The notes under the pieces: generated by a model
The model's database searches: none
What the model was told of the DNA's origin: nothing
The model's input: the letters and a program-made list of their open reading frames with translations, nothing else
Shown here: positions 42,039 through 49,369 of the stretch, one piece after another
How the letters are laid out: every line of letters starts with the position of its first letter
How positions within the stretch are numbered: position 1 is the stretch's first letter
Translations under genes and position numbers: made by a program
Assembly (NCBI GenBank): GCA_017547805.1
Contig: JAFYOR010000064.1
Coordinates: forward strand, 88,578 to 148,177
Direction of reading: 5' to 3'
Source: Clostridia bacterium
GTDB taxonomy: Bacteria > Bacillota > Clostridia > Christensenellales > Aristaeellaceae
DNA length: 59,600 bases

Positions 42039-42184
42039 GCGCAGGCATATTGGGCCGCGGATGCGAGTGAAGCGGCGGCTGCCGTGTGTTTCGGATGCAG
42101 GGTCGGGCGAGGTCCGCTTTTTTTCATATATTGCGGGAAAATATACGGATTGAAATTGTTTTTGAAAAAAGTTTGAAAAAACTG

Positions 42185-42213
42185 TTGACAAATGCAGGGT
42201 CATCGTGTATTAT
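42185..42213 (+). promoter_or_regulatory. Promoter of five-tRNA operon
   Basis: TTGACA (42185-42190), 17-bp spacer, TATTAT (42208-42213), ~49 nt before the first tRNA. Confidence 0.82.
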
Positions 42214-42261
42214 ATATTTCGTCGCCGCGCTCGACACAAATCAAGCGATGCGGCGGACCCC

Positions 42262-42337
42262 GGGAGCATAGCTCAGCTGGGAGAGCATCTGCCTTACAAG
42301 CAGAGGGTCACAGGTTCGAGCCCTGTTGTTCCCACCA
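42262..42337 (+). tRNA. tRNA-Val (anticodon TAC)
   Basis: Acceptor GGGAGCA/TGTTCCC, D-arm GCTCAGCTGGGAGAGC, anticodon loop CTTACAA between TCTGC and GCAGA, T-loop GTTCGAGCC, encoded CCA. First of five tRNAs. Confidence 0.97.
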
Positions 42338-42350
42338 ATTTTATAAAAGT

Positions 42351-42427
42351 GGCGCGGTAGTTCAGTCGGTTAGAATGCCAGCCTGTCACGCTGGAGGTCG
42401 AGGGTTCGAGCCCCTTCCGCGTCGCCA
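42351..42427 (+). tRNA. tRNA-Asp (anticodon GTC)
   Basis: Acceptor GGCGCGG/CCGCGTC, anticodon loop CTGTCAC between CCAGC and GCTGG, T-loop GTTCGAGCC, encoded CCA. Confidence 0.97.
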
Positions 42428-42431
42428 TTTC

Positions 42432-42507
42432 GCCTTGGTAGCTCAGTCGGTAGAGCAGTAGACTGAAAATCTACGTGTCGGTGGTTCGATTCCGCCCCAA
42501 GGCACCA
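42432..42507 (+). tRNA. tRNA-Phe (anticodon GAA)
   Basis: Acceptor GCCTTGG/CCAAGGC, anticodon loop CTGAAAA between GTAGA and TCTAC, T-loop GTTCGATTC, encoded CCA. Confidence 0.97.
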
Positions 42508-42512
42508 TTTTT

Positions 42513-42587
42513 GCGGTAGTAGCTCAGTGGTAGAGTGCCACCTTGCCAAGGTGGATGTCGCGAGTCCGAATCTCGTCTACCGCTCCA
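42513..42587 (+). tRNA. tRNA-Gly (anticodon GCC)
   Basis: Acceptor GCGGTAG/CTACCGC, anticodon loop CTTGCCA between CCAC and GTGG, encoded CCA. The T-loop reads AGTCCGAATC, with C in place of the usual second T of TTC. Confidence 0.96.
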
Positions 42588-42590
42588 ATC

Positions 42591-42665
42591 GGCGCCATGG
42601 CCAAGTGGTAAGGCAAAGCTCTGCAAAAGCTTCACTCTCCAGTTCGAATCTGGATGGCGCCTCCA
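42591..42665 (+). tRNA. tRNA-Cys (anticodon GCA)
   Basis: Acceptor GGCGCCA/TGGCGCC, anticodon loop CTGCAAA between AAGCT and AGCTT, T-loop GTTCGAATC, encoded CCA. Last of the cluster. Confidence 0.97.
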
Positions 42666-42692
42666 CCTTATCACCGTCATGGTGATGCAAAG

Positions 42693-42715
42693 AACCACCT
42701 TTCGGTGGTTTTTTT
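42693..42715 (+). terminator. Terminator of tRNA operon
   Basis: AACCACC-TTTC-GGTGGTT followed by TTTTT. Confidence 0.9.
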
Positions 42716-42828
42716 GTTTTCTGCTTTTTCCATTGACCGCACAGGAAACGCGGCAGATTCTGTAGACAGCCGCCGCGCATCTGTGTTAAGATGATGTACA
42801 CCAATATCGAAGATATACGGGAGGAACT

Positions 42829-43743
42829 ATGCAGCTGCTTTATGCCATCCAGTCGATCCGTACGCCGCTGCTTGACGGCGTTTTCAGCGTGGTTACCCGC
42901 CTTGGCGAGGAAACTGTTCTGCTGGTGATCGGCATGCTGATCATCTGGTGCATCAACAAAAAGTGGGGATTCCGCTTCCTGCTGGCCGGCCTTTTCGGCA
43001 CGGCGGTCAATCAGCTGCTCAAGGCTATTTTCCTTGTTCCGCGCCCGTGGGTGATCGATCCGGAGTTTGAGATCGTCGAATCCGCGCGCGAGGCGGCGAC
43101 GGGCTATTCCTTCCCCAGCGGCCATACGCAGAGCGCAGGCACGGTCTTTGGCATGATCGCCATGTGGCTCAAGCGCCGCGCGGTGACGGCTGCCTGTCTG
43201 GTTGTGATTCTGCTGGTCGGCTTCTCCCGCATGTATCTGGGTGTGCATACGCCGTATGACGTGGGCGTTTCGCTGATCACGTCCGCGCTGACCGTCTTTG
43301 GCATGACGGCGCTGTGCGAGCGCGCAAAGACCAGCAAACAGAAGGCGGCGCTGCTTTCCGGTCTGGTCGGCTTTGCGCTGGTGCTGGTGCTGTATGTGAC
43401 GTTTGCGCCCAAACGCGCGGCGAATGTCGCGGAGTTCGACGCGCACGGCGTGCAGAACGCGTGGAAGCTGCTGGGTTCGATGCTCGGCATGGCGATCGCG
43501 TGGTATGTCGATGAGCGCTACACGCGCTTTGATACGAAGGCCGTCTGGTGGGCGCAGGCGCTCAAGCTGGCGGCGGGCTTTGCCGTGGTCATGCTCGTCA
43601 AGGAGGGCGGCAAGCCTGTGCTGCGCGCGCTGCTGAACGGCCATCAGGCGGCGGAAGCGATCCGCTATTTCCTGATGGTGATTGTGGGCGTCGGCGTCTG
43701 GCCGATGACGTTTAAATGGTTTGCAAAGCTTGGGAAGAAGTGA
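42829..43743 (+). CDS. PAP2-family membrane phosphatase
   Basis: 304 residues, about eight membrane helices. The three PAP2 motifs are present: KAIFLVPRPW, PSGHTQSAG and SRMYLGVHTPYDVG, so the lipid- or undecaprenyl-pyrophosphate phosphatase active site is complete. The C-terminal ~100 residues add further helices beyond a minimal PAP2 protein, which is common in Clostridia. It starts after ACGGGAGGAAC. It is monocistronic. The exact lipid substrate cannot be told. Confidence 0.93.
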   Translation: MQLLYAIQSIRTPLLDGVFSVVTRLGEETVLLVIGMLIIWCINKKWGFRFLLAGLFGTAVNQLLKAIFLVPRPWVIDPEFEIVESAREAATGYSFPSGHTQSAGTVFGMIAMWLKRRAVTAACLVVILLVGFSRMYLGVHTPYDVGVSLITSALTVFGMTALCERAKTSKQKAALLSGLVGFALVLVLYVTFAPKRAANVAEFDAHGVQNAWKLLGSMLGMAIAWYVDERYTRFDTKAVWWAQALKLAAGFAVVMLVKEGGKPVLRALLNGHQAAEAIRYFLMVIVGVGVWPMTFKWFAKLGKK

Positions 43744-43751
43744 AAATCATG

Positions 43752-43776
43752 AAGCGGCCTTCGGGCCGCTTTTTTC
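43752..43776 (+). terminator. Terminator of PAP2 gene
   Basis: AAGCGGCC-TTCG-GGCCGCTT followed by TTTT, a UUCG-capped stem. Confidence 0.92.
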
Positions 43777-43789
43777 ATACCTGCTAAAA

Positions 43790-43875
43790 ACTTTTTGACA
43801 GGCTGGTGAACGGGGGAACCTTTTCCCCGCCACGCCCCCTGCGTTTTTCAGCCGCATCCTTCGGGCACAGCCCGC
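43790..43875 (-). repeat. Partial R1 repeat, 3' half, inverted
   Basis: The minus strand reads like the R1 second half: GGCTGAAAAACGCAGGGGGC, a GGGGAA/TTCCCCC hairpin, then GTTCACCAGCCTGTCAAAAA. The 5' hairpins are missing. Confidence 0.65.
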
Positions 43876-43883
43876 ATTTTCTT

Positions 43884-43912
43884 TTGACAAATGGAGCGCT
43901 GCGCAGTATCAT
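43884..43912 (+). promoter_or_regulatory. Promoter of D-amino-acid transaminase genes
   Basis: TTGACA (43884-43889), 17-bp spacer, TATCAT (43907-43912), 44 nt before the first gene. Confidence 0.75.
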
Positions 43913-43956
43913 ACTGTGTATAGTCACAATTTCAGTACCCAAAGGAGCGTTAGATC

Positions 43957-44805
43957 ATGGAGAATATCGCCTACTACAACGGAAAAACCGGGCCGATCGA
44001 GGAAATGACCGTCCCGATGAACGATCGCGCCTGCTATTTTGCGGACGGCGTGTACGACGCCATGATGACGCGCAACCATATTCCGCTCTCGCTTGACGAT
44101 CACCTTGCCCGGCTTTACCGCAGCGCGAAGCTGATCGACATCGAGGTGCCGATGGCGTATGAGGCGCTGCGTGCGCTGATGATGGAGCTGTGCGCGAAGG
44201 TGGACAGCCCGGACGCGATGGCGTATGTGCAGGTGACGCGCGGCGTGGGCATGCGCAGCCACCCCTACAGCGGCGCCGGCGAGGGTGGGCCGAGCCTGTG
44301 GATCTTTGTCAAGCCCGACGTTCTTGACGACATGGATCGCGAGTACAGCTGCATCACGCTTCCCGATACGCGCTATCTGCACTGCAACATCAAGACGCTC
44401 AACCTGCTGCCCGCCGTGCTCTACACGCAGAAGGCGGTGCAGGCCGGCTGCGACGAGGCGATTCTCCACCGCGACGGCCGCGTGACGGAGTGTGCGCATT
44501 CCAATGTGCATATCCTCAAGGACGGCGTTTTCCGCACGGCGCCCTGCGACAACCTGATTCTGCCGGGCATCACCCGCGCGCACCGCATCGCGCAGTGCCG
44601 CGAGATGGGCATTCCCGTCGTGGAGGAGGCGTTCACGCTGGAAGATCTGATGGATGCGGACGAGGTCATCTTCACCTCCGCCAGCGCGCTGTGCTGCCGC
44701 GTGACGACGATCGACGGAAAGCGCGTCGGCGGCAAGGATTTTGAGCTCTTTGACCGCATCCGCCAGGCGGCGAAGCGGGAGATTATCGAAGAGGCTGGAG
44801 AATAA
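43957..44805 (+). CDS. dat: D-amino-acid transaminase, copy 1
   Basis: 282-residue class-IV PLP aminotransferase. The PLP lysine is Lys146 in LHCNIKTLNLLP. The D-amino-acid-transaminase carboxylate trap R-x-H is present (GMRSHPYS, Arg100 and His102), along with GVYD near residue 31-34 and the phosphate-binding EANS-type region as ECAHSNVHIL. It would make D-Ala or D-Glu for the cell wall. ATG follows AAAGGAGCG. The next gene encodes a close paralogue. Confidence 0.9.
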   Translation: MENIAYYNGKTGPIEEMTVPMNDRACYFADGVYDAMMTRNHIPLSLDDHLARLYRSAKLIDIEVPMAYEALRALMMELCAKVDSPDAMAYVQVTRGVGMRSHPYSGAGEGGPSLWIFVKPDVLDDMDREYSCITLPDTRYLHCNIKTLNLLPAVLYTQKAVQAGCDEAILHRDGRVTECAHSNVHILKDGVFRTAPCDNLILPGITRAHRIAQCREMGIPVVEEAFTLEDLMDADEVIFTSASALCCRVTTIDGKRVGGKDFELFDRIRQAAKREIIEEAGE

Positions 44806-44902
44806 CCGGCATCCTGCCGGAACCATCGCCGAAACAGCGCTGGAAATTGCATGCTTTTGCGCACGCGGCCGATGTCTAACATCATAAAAGGGGGAAACGA
44901 CG

Positions 44903-45745
44903 ATGAAGAATATCGCTTACTATAACGGAAAGATCGCGCCCATCGAGGAAATGATGGTGCCGATGAATGATCGTGCCTGCTACTTTGGCGACGGCATCTA
45001 CGATGCGACCTGCGCGGTCAACCACGTGCCGATGCACTTTGACGCGCATGTGGACAGACTCTACCGCAGCGCGGAGCTGATCGATATCCGCATCGACATG
45101 CCCAAGGAGGAGATGAAGCAGCTCATCCTTGATCTGGTGGCGCAGGTGGAGGGCGACACGCTGTTTGTCTATGTACAGGTGACGCGCGGCGTGGGCATGC
45201 GCAATCACGCCTACAGCGGCGCTGCGACCGGTCCGAGCATCTGGGCGTTCGTCCGCCCGTGCAAGATGCGCGATCCCTACAAGGCGTATCCGTGCATCAC
45301 GATGGAGGATACGCGCTTTTTGCACTGCAACATCAAGACGATCAACCTGCTGCCCGCCGTCATCGCTAACCAGCGCGCGATGGAAGCCGGCTGCGAGGAG
45401 ACGATCTTCCACCGCGGCGAGCGTGTGACGGAATGCTCGCATTCCAATGTGCACATCCTCAAGGACGGCGTGCTCAAAACCGCGCCCTGCGACAACCTGA
45501 TTCTGCCGGGCATCACCCGTGCGCACATCCTTGACATCTGCGCGCGCAAGGGCATCCCGGTCATCGAGGAGCCGTTCACGCTTGAGGAAATGATGGATGC
45601 TGACGAGGTGTTCTTCTCCTCGTCAAGCGCGCTGACCTCGCGCGTGTGCGCCATCGACGGCAAGCCTGTGGGCATGAAGGACGAAAAGACGTTTGCCATC
45701 ATCCGCGATACGTATCAGGAAGACGTCGCGAAGGAATGCAGATAA
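44903..45745 (+). CDS. dat: D-amino-acid transaminase, copy 2
   Basis: 280 residues, clearly homologous over the whole length to the preceding gene, with the same lysine motif (LHCNIKTINLLP), R-x-H trap (GMRNHAYS) and ECSHSNVHILKDGVLKTAP segment. It is a tandem duplicate lying 97 nt downstream, with a good AAAGGGGG ribosome site. Differences cluster around residues 34-80 and the C-terminus, so substrate range may have diverged. A terminator follows. Confidence 0.9.
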   Translation: MKNIAYYNGKIAPIEEMMVPMNDRACYFGDGIYDATCAVNHVPMHFDAHVDRLYRSAELIDIRIDMPKEEMKQLILDLVAQVEGDTLFVYVQVTRGVGMRNHAYSGAATGPSIWAFVRPCKMRDPYKAYPCITMEDTRFLHCNIKTINLLPAVIANQRAMEAGCEETIFHRGERVTECSHSNVHILKDGVLKTAPCDNLILPGITRAHILDICARKGIPVIEEPFTLEEMMDADEVFFSSSSALTSRVCAIDGKPVGMKDEKTFAIIRDTYQEDVAKECR

Positions 45746-45750
45746 ACAGA

Positions 45751-45779
45751 ACGGACGGCATTCAGCCGTCCGTTTTTTC
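45751..45779 (+). terminator. Terminator of transaminase genes
   Basis: ACGGACGGC-ATTCA-GCCGTCCGT followed by TTTTT. It overlaps the last codons of the convergent minus-strand gene. Confidence 0.9.
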
Positions 45780-46181
45780 GTGCAGTTCGCGCCTGAGCAG
45801 ATGCAGCAGCATCCCGTCGCTGTGCATAAGCTGGGTCTGTGACAGGGACAGCGCGCCAGTGAGGGAAAGCCGCAGCACAGCTACGCGCAGGAGCTGACTG
45901 AGCAGCTGCTCAAGGCGCAGGTAGACGCTGGAGCTCTGGCGGCGCAGGAGCATGGCGCCAGAGCACGCGCGGAGAATCTCCTCTCTGTATCGCGATGAAA
46001 TCTCGGCGCACAGCTGTTCGGCGGATTCGTTTTTCCGAAAGGAATACAGGTGCAACAGGCGGCGGACTTCCTGCGCATCGCGCACAATGCCGTCGATGAC
46101 GGCGGCGCAGTGATGGCGGGAAAGCAGATCAAGCGCCAGCTCGCATTCGCTGGCGGGGGCGGTTATTCCGGCGGCGGTCAA
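45762..46181 (-). CDS. Hypothetical protein, helical
   Basis: 139 residues, predicted almost entirely alpha-helical, with Leu-rich and Arg-rich segments (VRRLLHLYSFRKNESAEQLC; SVYLRLEQLLSQLLRVAV). No signal peptide or membrane helix is evident. The TTG start at 46181 is supported by GGAGG seven bases upstream. The end overlaps the convergent terminator. No family was recognised; codon usage and the ribosome site make it a plausible real gene. Confidence 0.6.
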   Translation of the reverse strand: MTAAGITAPASECELALDLLSRHHCAAVIDGIVRDAQEVRRLLHLYSFRKNESAEQLCAEISSRYREEILRACSGAMLLRRQSSSVYLRLEQLLSQLLRVAVLRLSLTGALSLSQTQLMHSDGMLLHLLRRELHEKTDG

Positions 46182-46529
46182 GGGCAGTCCTCCTTGCTTT
46201 GTTCGGGTCTGTCAAGGGTATGCGGATGGGCGCCCGAAAAGAAGGAAAATAGCGGCAAAAAACACGTTTTTGTCACAAAAAAAACGGCTGTTGTGCGGCG
46301 GGGAAAACATAGTATGCAGAAGGTATAAAAAACGGGTTGTTCAGGTTGACATTCCCGTGTGTTGGGATTAAAATTGAATCGACTGACCGACCGTTTAGGC
46401 CGTGCTTTGTTGTGGACTTTTTTCTGCGCGGCATGACCGGCGGACGGGAAGCCGGGGTGATTCTATATGCGCGCGTATGCGTGTCATATTCATGCTTCAT
46501 CATTTCTATTATGGACAAGAGGTGTTGTC
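46182..46529 (+). promoter_or_regulatory. Leader of antiporter operon, promoter at 46346-46374
   Basis: TTGACA (46346-46351), 17-bp spacer, TAAAAT (46369-46374), leaving a leader of ~150 nt before the first antiporter gene. A short CCGGC/GCCGG pairing and a GCGCGC stretch can be seen, but no known riboswitch was recognised. 46182-46345 holds nothing identified. Confidence 0.7.
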
Positions 46530-46994
46530 ATGTTCTTCGTGTATTTTGCTCTGTGGGTTGTTCTCAACGGCAAATGGACGACGGAGATTGCCGCATTCGG
46601 CCTCGCTTTTGCGGCGATTGCGTATTTCTTCTCCTGCCGTTTCATGGGATTCAGCCTGAAGACGGACGCAAGGCTTATGATCCGGGCCTGGCAGGCCGTG
46701 CGCTATGGCGTCATGCTGCTCAAAGAGATTCTCAATGCGAATCTGGCGGTTATGCGCATGGTGCTGGATCTGGATTTTGAGCCCAAGCCGCAGCTGGTGA
46801 AGTTCAACAGCGGCCTTAAGAAGGAGCGTCACCGCGTCGTGCTCGCCAATTCCATCACCCTCACGCCGGGTACGATCACGTGCCTGCTGGAGGGCGACGA
46901 GTTCCTTGTGCACGCGCTGGATGAGTCTCTTGTGGAGGGGCTTGACGACGGCGTGATGATTACGCGCCTGAAGGAAATGGAGGCGGGAAAATGA
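46530..46994 (+). CDS. mnhE: Na+/H+ antiporter subunit MnhE (MrpE)
   Basis: 154 residues with N-terminal membrane helices (MFFVYFALWVVLNGKW start) and the conserved cytoplasmic domain SITLTPGTITCLLEGDEFLV, the hallmark of MrpE. It is the first gene of the ten-gene Mrp/Mbh-type operon. ATG follows AAGAGGTG. It overlaps the next gene by four bases. Confidence 0.93.
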   Translation: MFFVYFALWVVLNGKWTTEIAAFGLAFAAIAYFFSCRFMGFSLKTDARLMIRAWQAVRYGVMLLKEILNANLAVMRMVLDLDFEPKPQLVKFNSGLKKERHRVVLANSITLTPGTITCLLEGDEFLVHALDESLVEGLDDGVMITRLKEMEAGK

Positions 46995-47329
46995 TCGACA
47001 AGGCGTATGAATTGCTGATGGCGGCAAGTCTTGGCGTGATGGTCATCTATGCGATGCTCTGCCTTGTGCGCTGCATCCGCGGACCGCGCATCTCTGACCG
47101 CGTGCTGGCAGTCAATATGATCGGCACACTGACGATCGCGATGGTCGTCGTGTTTGTCGTGCTGCTGGGCGAGGGCAGTCTGGTGGATATCGCGCTGGTG
47201 TATGCGGCGATCAGCTTCCTTGCCGTGATTCTGCTGAGCAAGGTGTATCTTGGCATCTACAAGGAGCGCAAGCACGAGGAAGCGCTCCTGGCGGCGAAGG
47301 CGCAGGCGGAAGGAGGCGAGGAGAAATGA
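46991..47329 (+). CDS. mnhF: Na+/H+ antiporter subunit MnhF (MrpF)
   Basis: 112 residues, three membrane helices, with the family core RCIRGPRISDRVLAVNMIGT and LVDIALVYAAISFLAV. Small structural subunit of the membrane complex. It is translationally coupled on both sides by 4-bp overlaps. Confidence 0.93.
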   Translation: MIDKAYELLMAASLGVMVIYAMLCLVRCIRGPRISDRVLAVNMIGTLTIAMVVVFVVLLGEGSLVDIALVYAAISFLAVILLSKVYLGIYKERKHEEALLAAKAQAEGGEEK

Positions 47330-47688
47330 TCGAATGGATTCGCTTTATTCTCACCGCGCTGCTGATGATCGCCGGCCTTGTGATCTTCGGCATCAGCACG
47401 CTGGGCGTGTTCCGCTTCAAGTATGCCGTCAACCGCATGCATGCGGCGGCGATGGGCGATACGCTGGGCGTGGGCCTTTGTCTGGTGGGTCTGGCTGTCA
47501 GCGCGCCGGATTTCTTTGTCGCGGCGAAGATTCTGATGGTCGTCATTTTCTTCTGGCTCAGCGCGCCGGTTTCCAGCCATCTGCTGTGCCGCCTGGAGAT
47601 TGAGACCAACGAAAGGCTGCACAAGTACATGACCGTACACGAAAAAACGCTCGCGCAGGAGCGCGAGGAGAAGGAGGAAGAGGCATGA
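47326..47688 (+). CDS. mnhG: Na+/H+ antiporter subunit MnhG (MrpG)
   Basis: 120 residues, three membrane helices, with GLVIFGISTLGVFRFKYAVN and RMHAAAMGDTLGVGL, the MrpG signature. A charged cytoplasmic tail follows. It overlaps both neighbours by four bases. Confidence 0.93.
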   Translation: MIEWIRFILTALLMIAGLVIFGISTLGVFRFKYAVNRMHAAAMGDTLGVGLCLVGLAVSAPDFFVAAKILMVVIFFWLSAPVSSHLLCRLEIETNERLHKYMTVHEKTLAQEREEKEEEA

Positions 47689-47990
47689 CGGCGATTGTTG
47701 TGCTGATGCTGCTGTTTCTGATCGTCTGCGCCGTGGCAGTCTGCCTGACGCGCGATCTGCTGACCAGCGTGGTCATCTATATGTCCTTTTCGCTCATCAT
47801 GTCCGTCGTGTGGATCACGCTGGAATCGCCGGATCTGGCGATCACCGAAGCGGCGGTCGGCGCGGGCATCACGAGTCTTCTGTTCTTCCTGACCCTCAAG
47901 AAGATCCATGCGATCGACGCGCGCAACGAAGTGCGCCGCCGCCATGCGCAGCAAAAGCAGGATAAGGGAGGTGCATCCGGCAATGCGTGA
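47685..47990 (+). CDS. DUF4040 / MbhD-like antiporter subunit
   Basis: 101 residues, three membrane helices, with RDLLTSVVIYMSFSLIMSV and ESPDLAITEAAVGAGITSLL, the MbhD-like piece corresponding to part of the MrpA C-terminal region. A separate gene for this piece is typical of the Mbh-type arrangement found in Clostridia and archaea. The highly basic tail overlaps the next gene by 8 bp. Confidence 0.9.
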   Translation: MTAIVVLMLLFLIVCAVAVCLTRDLLTSVVIYMSFSLIMSVVWITLESPDLAITEAAVGAGITSLLFFLTLKKIHAIDARNEVRRRHAQQKQDKGGASGNA

Positions 47991-48984
47991 GAAACCCGAA
48001 GGCCTGCTCAAGTGGGCGCATGCGTTTTCCGCATTCATGAACGCCGGCGACGAACGCCTTGACAACGACCTCGTCTTCAGTCAGGTCCGCGATGCGGATC
48101 AGGATGTCTATGAGGCGGATTCCTACGAACAGGAATGGGCTGAGCACGAGCAGGAGGAAAAACAGGAGGTCATCGAGCGTCTGGAGCGCTGGCGCGCCCT
48201 GAAGGGCTATCGCGCGGCGCGCAGGGCGTATGCGCTCTTGTGCGTGACGATCTGCATGATCATGATCGTCGTCCTGCTCTATACGGTTGGCAGCCTGCCG
48301 GCTTACGGCGATCCCAATCATCCCATCAACAACGAGGTTTCCGCCCGCTACATTGAAAAGGGTCTGCAGGAAACCGGCGCGGTGAATATCGTCACCGGCA
48401 TGATCCTTGACTACCGCGCGTTTGATACGCTGGGCGAATCGACCGTGCTGTTTACCGGCGCGATGGTCGTGCTCTTCCTGCTGCGTGCAGATGCGCAGTC
48501 CCATAAGTACAGCGCGCTGGCGCAGACGATGAAGGACAGCCCGCACAGCGAAACGTTCTATGAGCCGCACCGCGATGTGATTCTGCAGAAGACCGCGATG
48601 ATTCTCGTGCCGGTCGTGCTGATCTTCGGCGTATATGTCGTCCTCAACGGACACCTATCGCCAGGCGGCGGCTTCTCCGGCGGCGCGATCATGGGCGCGG
48701 GTCTGATGCTTTACGTCACCGCGTTCGGCTTTGCCAGCATCCGCCGCTTCTTCACCTATAAGACGTATCAGTTCGTGGTCCTCATCGCGCTGCTGACGTA
48801 CGCGATGAGCAAGTGCTATTCCTTCTATACCGGCGCGAACCACATTGAAAGCATCATCCCGCTGGGCACGCCGGGCGCGATTCTCTCCAGCGGACTGATT
48901 CTGGTGCTCAATATCTGCGTTGGTTTTGTCGTCACCTGTACGATGTACGCCTTCTATGCGATGTTCAGGAAAGGAGAGATGTAA
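47983..48984 (+). CDS. mnhB: MbhE-MnhB fusion antiporter subunit
   Basis: 333 residues. A ~70-residue acidic, cytoplasmic N-terminus (SQVRDADQDVYEADSYEQEW region) comes first. The MbhE-like part (~75-170) has NNEVSARYIEKGLQETGAVN and ILDYRAFDTLGESTVLFTGA. The MnhB part (~220-333) has VLNGHLSPGGGFSGGAIMGA. Both halves are usually separate or part of MrpA. The ATG at 47983 follows GGGAGGTG with long spacing. The acidic extension is unusual and may be regulatory. Confidence 0.88.
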   Translation: MREKPEGLLKWAHAFSAFMNAGDERLDNDLVFSQVRDADQDVYEADSYEQEWAEHEQEEKQEVIERLERWRALKGYRAARRAYALLCVTICMIMIVVLLYTVGSLPAYGDPNHPINNEVSARYIEKGLQETGAVNIVTGMILDYRAFDTLGESTVLFTGAMVVLFLLRADAQSHKYSALAQTMKDSPHSETFYEPHRDVILQKTAMILVPVVLIFGVYVVLNGHLSPGGGFSGGAIMGAGLMLYVTAFGFASIRRFFTYKTYQFVVLIALLTYAMSKCYSFYTGANHIESIIPLGTPGAILSSGLILVLNICVGFVVTCTMYAFYAMFRKGEM

Positions 48985-48985
48985 G

Positions 48986-49369
48986 GTGGGCGCATTGATT
49001 GACAGACTGCTGGTCAACTATGAATCGACCGCATCGGTCATCCTCTTCTGCATCGGCTTTTCCACGCTGCTGATGAACAACAACCTCATCAAGAAGATCA
49101 TCGGCATGGACATCATGGATGCCTCTGTGTATCTGTTCCTTGCCTGTCAGGGCTATATCAAGGGACGCACTGCGCCCATCATCGTTGACGGCATTCAGTC
49201 GGTTGAAAAGTATATCAACCCGATTCCTGCGGGTCTGGTGCTGACGGGCATCGTCGTGTCCGTCAGCGTGACGGCGCTGATGCTGGCGCTGTCCATCCGC
49301 CTGTACTACCGTTACCACACGCTGAATCTCGATGAGATCATCGCGCTGGCCGGAAAGGAGGAGGTCTGA
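48986..49369 (+). CDS. mnhC: Na+/H+ antiporter subunit MnhC (MrpC, NuoK-like)
   Basis: 127 residues, three membrane helices, NuoK-like, with FSTLLMNNNLIKKIIGMDI and the D-x-x-x-PIP segment YINPIPAGLVLTGIVV, conserved in MrpC. The GTG start at 48986 follows AAAGGAGAG and lies one base after the previous stop. The stop overlaps the next start. Confidence 0.9.
   Translation: MGALIDRLLVNYESTASVILFCIGFSTLLMNNNLIKKIIGMDIMDASVYLFLACQGYIKGRTAPIIVDGIQSVEKYINPIPAGLVLTGIVVSVSVTALMLALSIRLYYRYHTLNLDEIIALAGKEEV

Noticed and set aside
46375-46529. Riboswitch in the antiporter leader
   Set aside because: A ~150-nt leader is suggestive, but no conserved core of a known ion or nucleotide riboswitch could be recognised.
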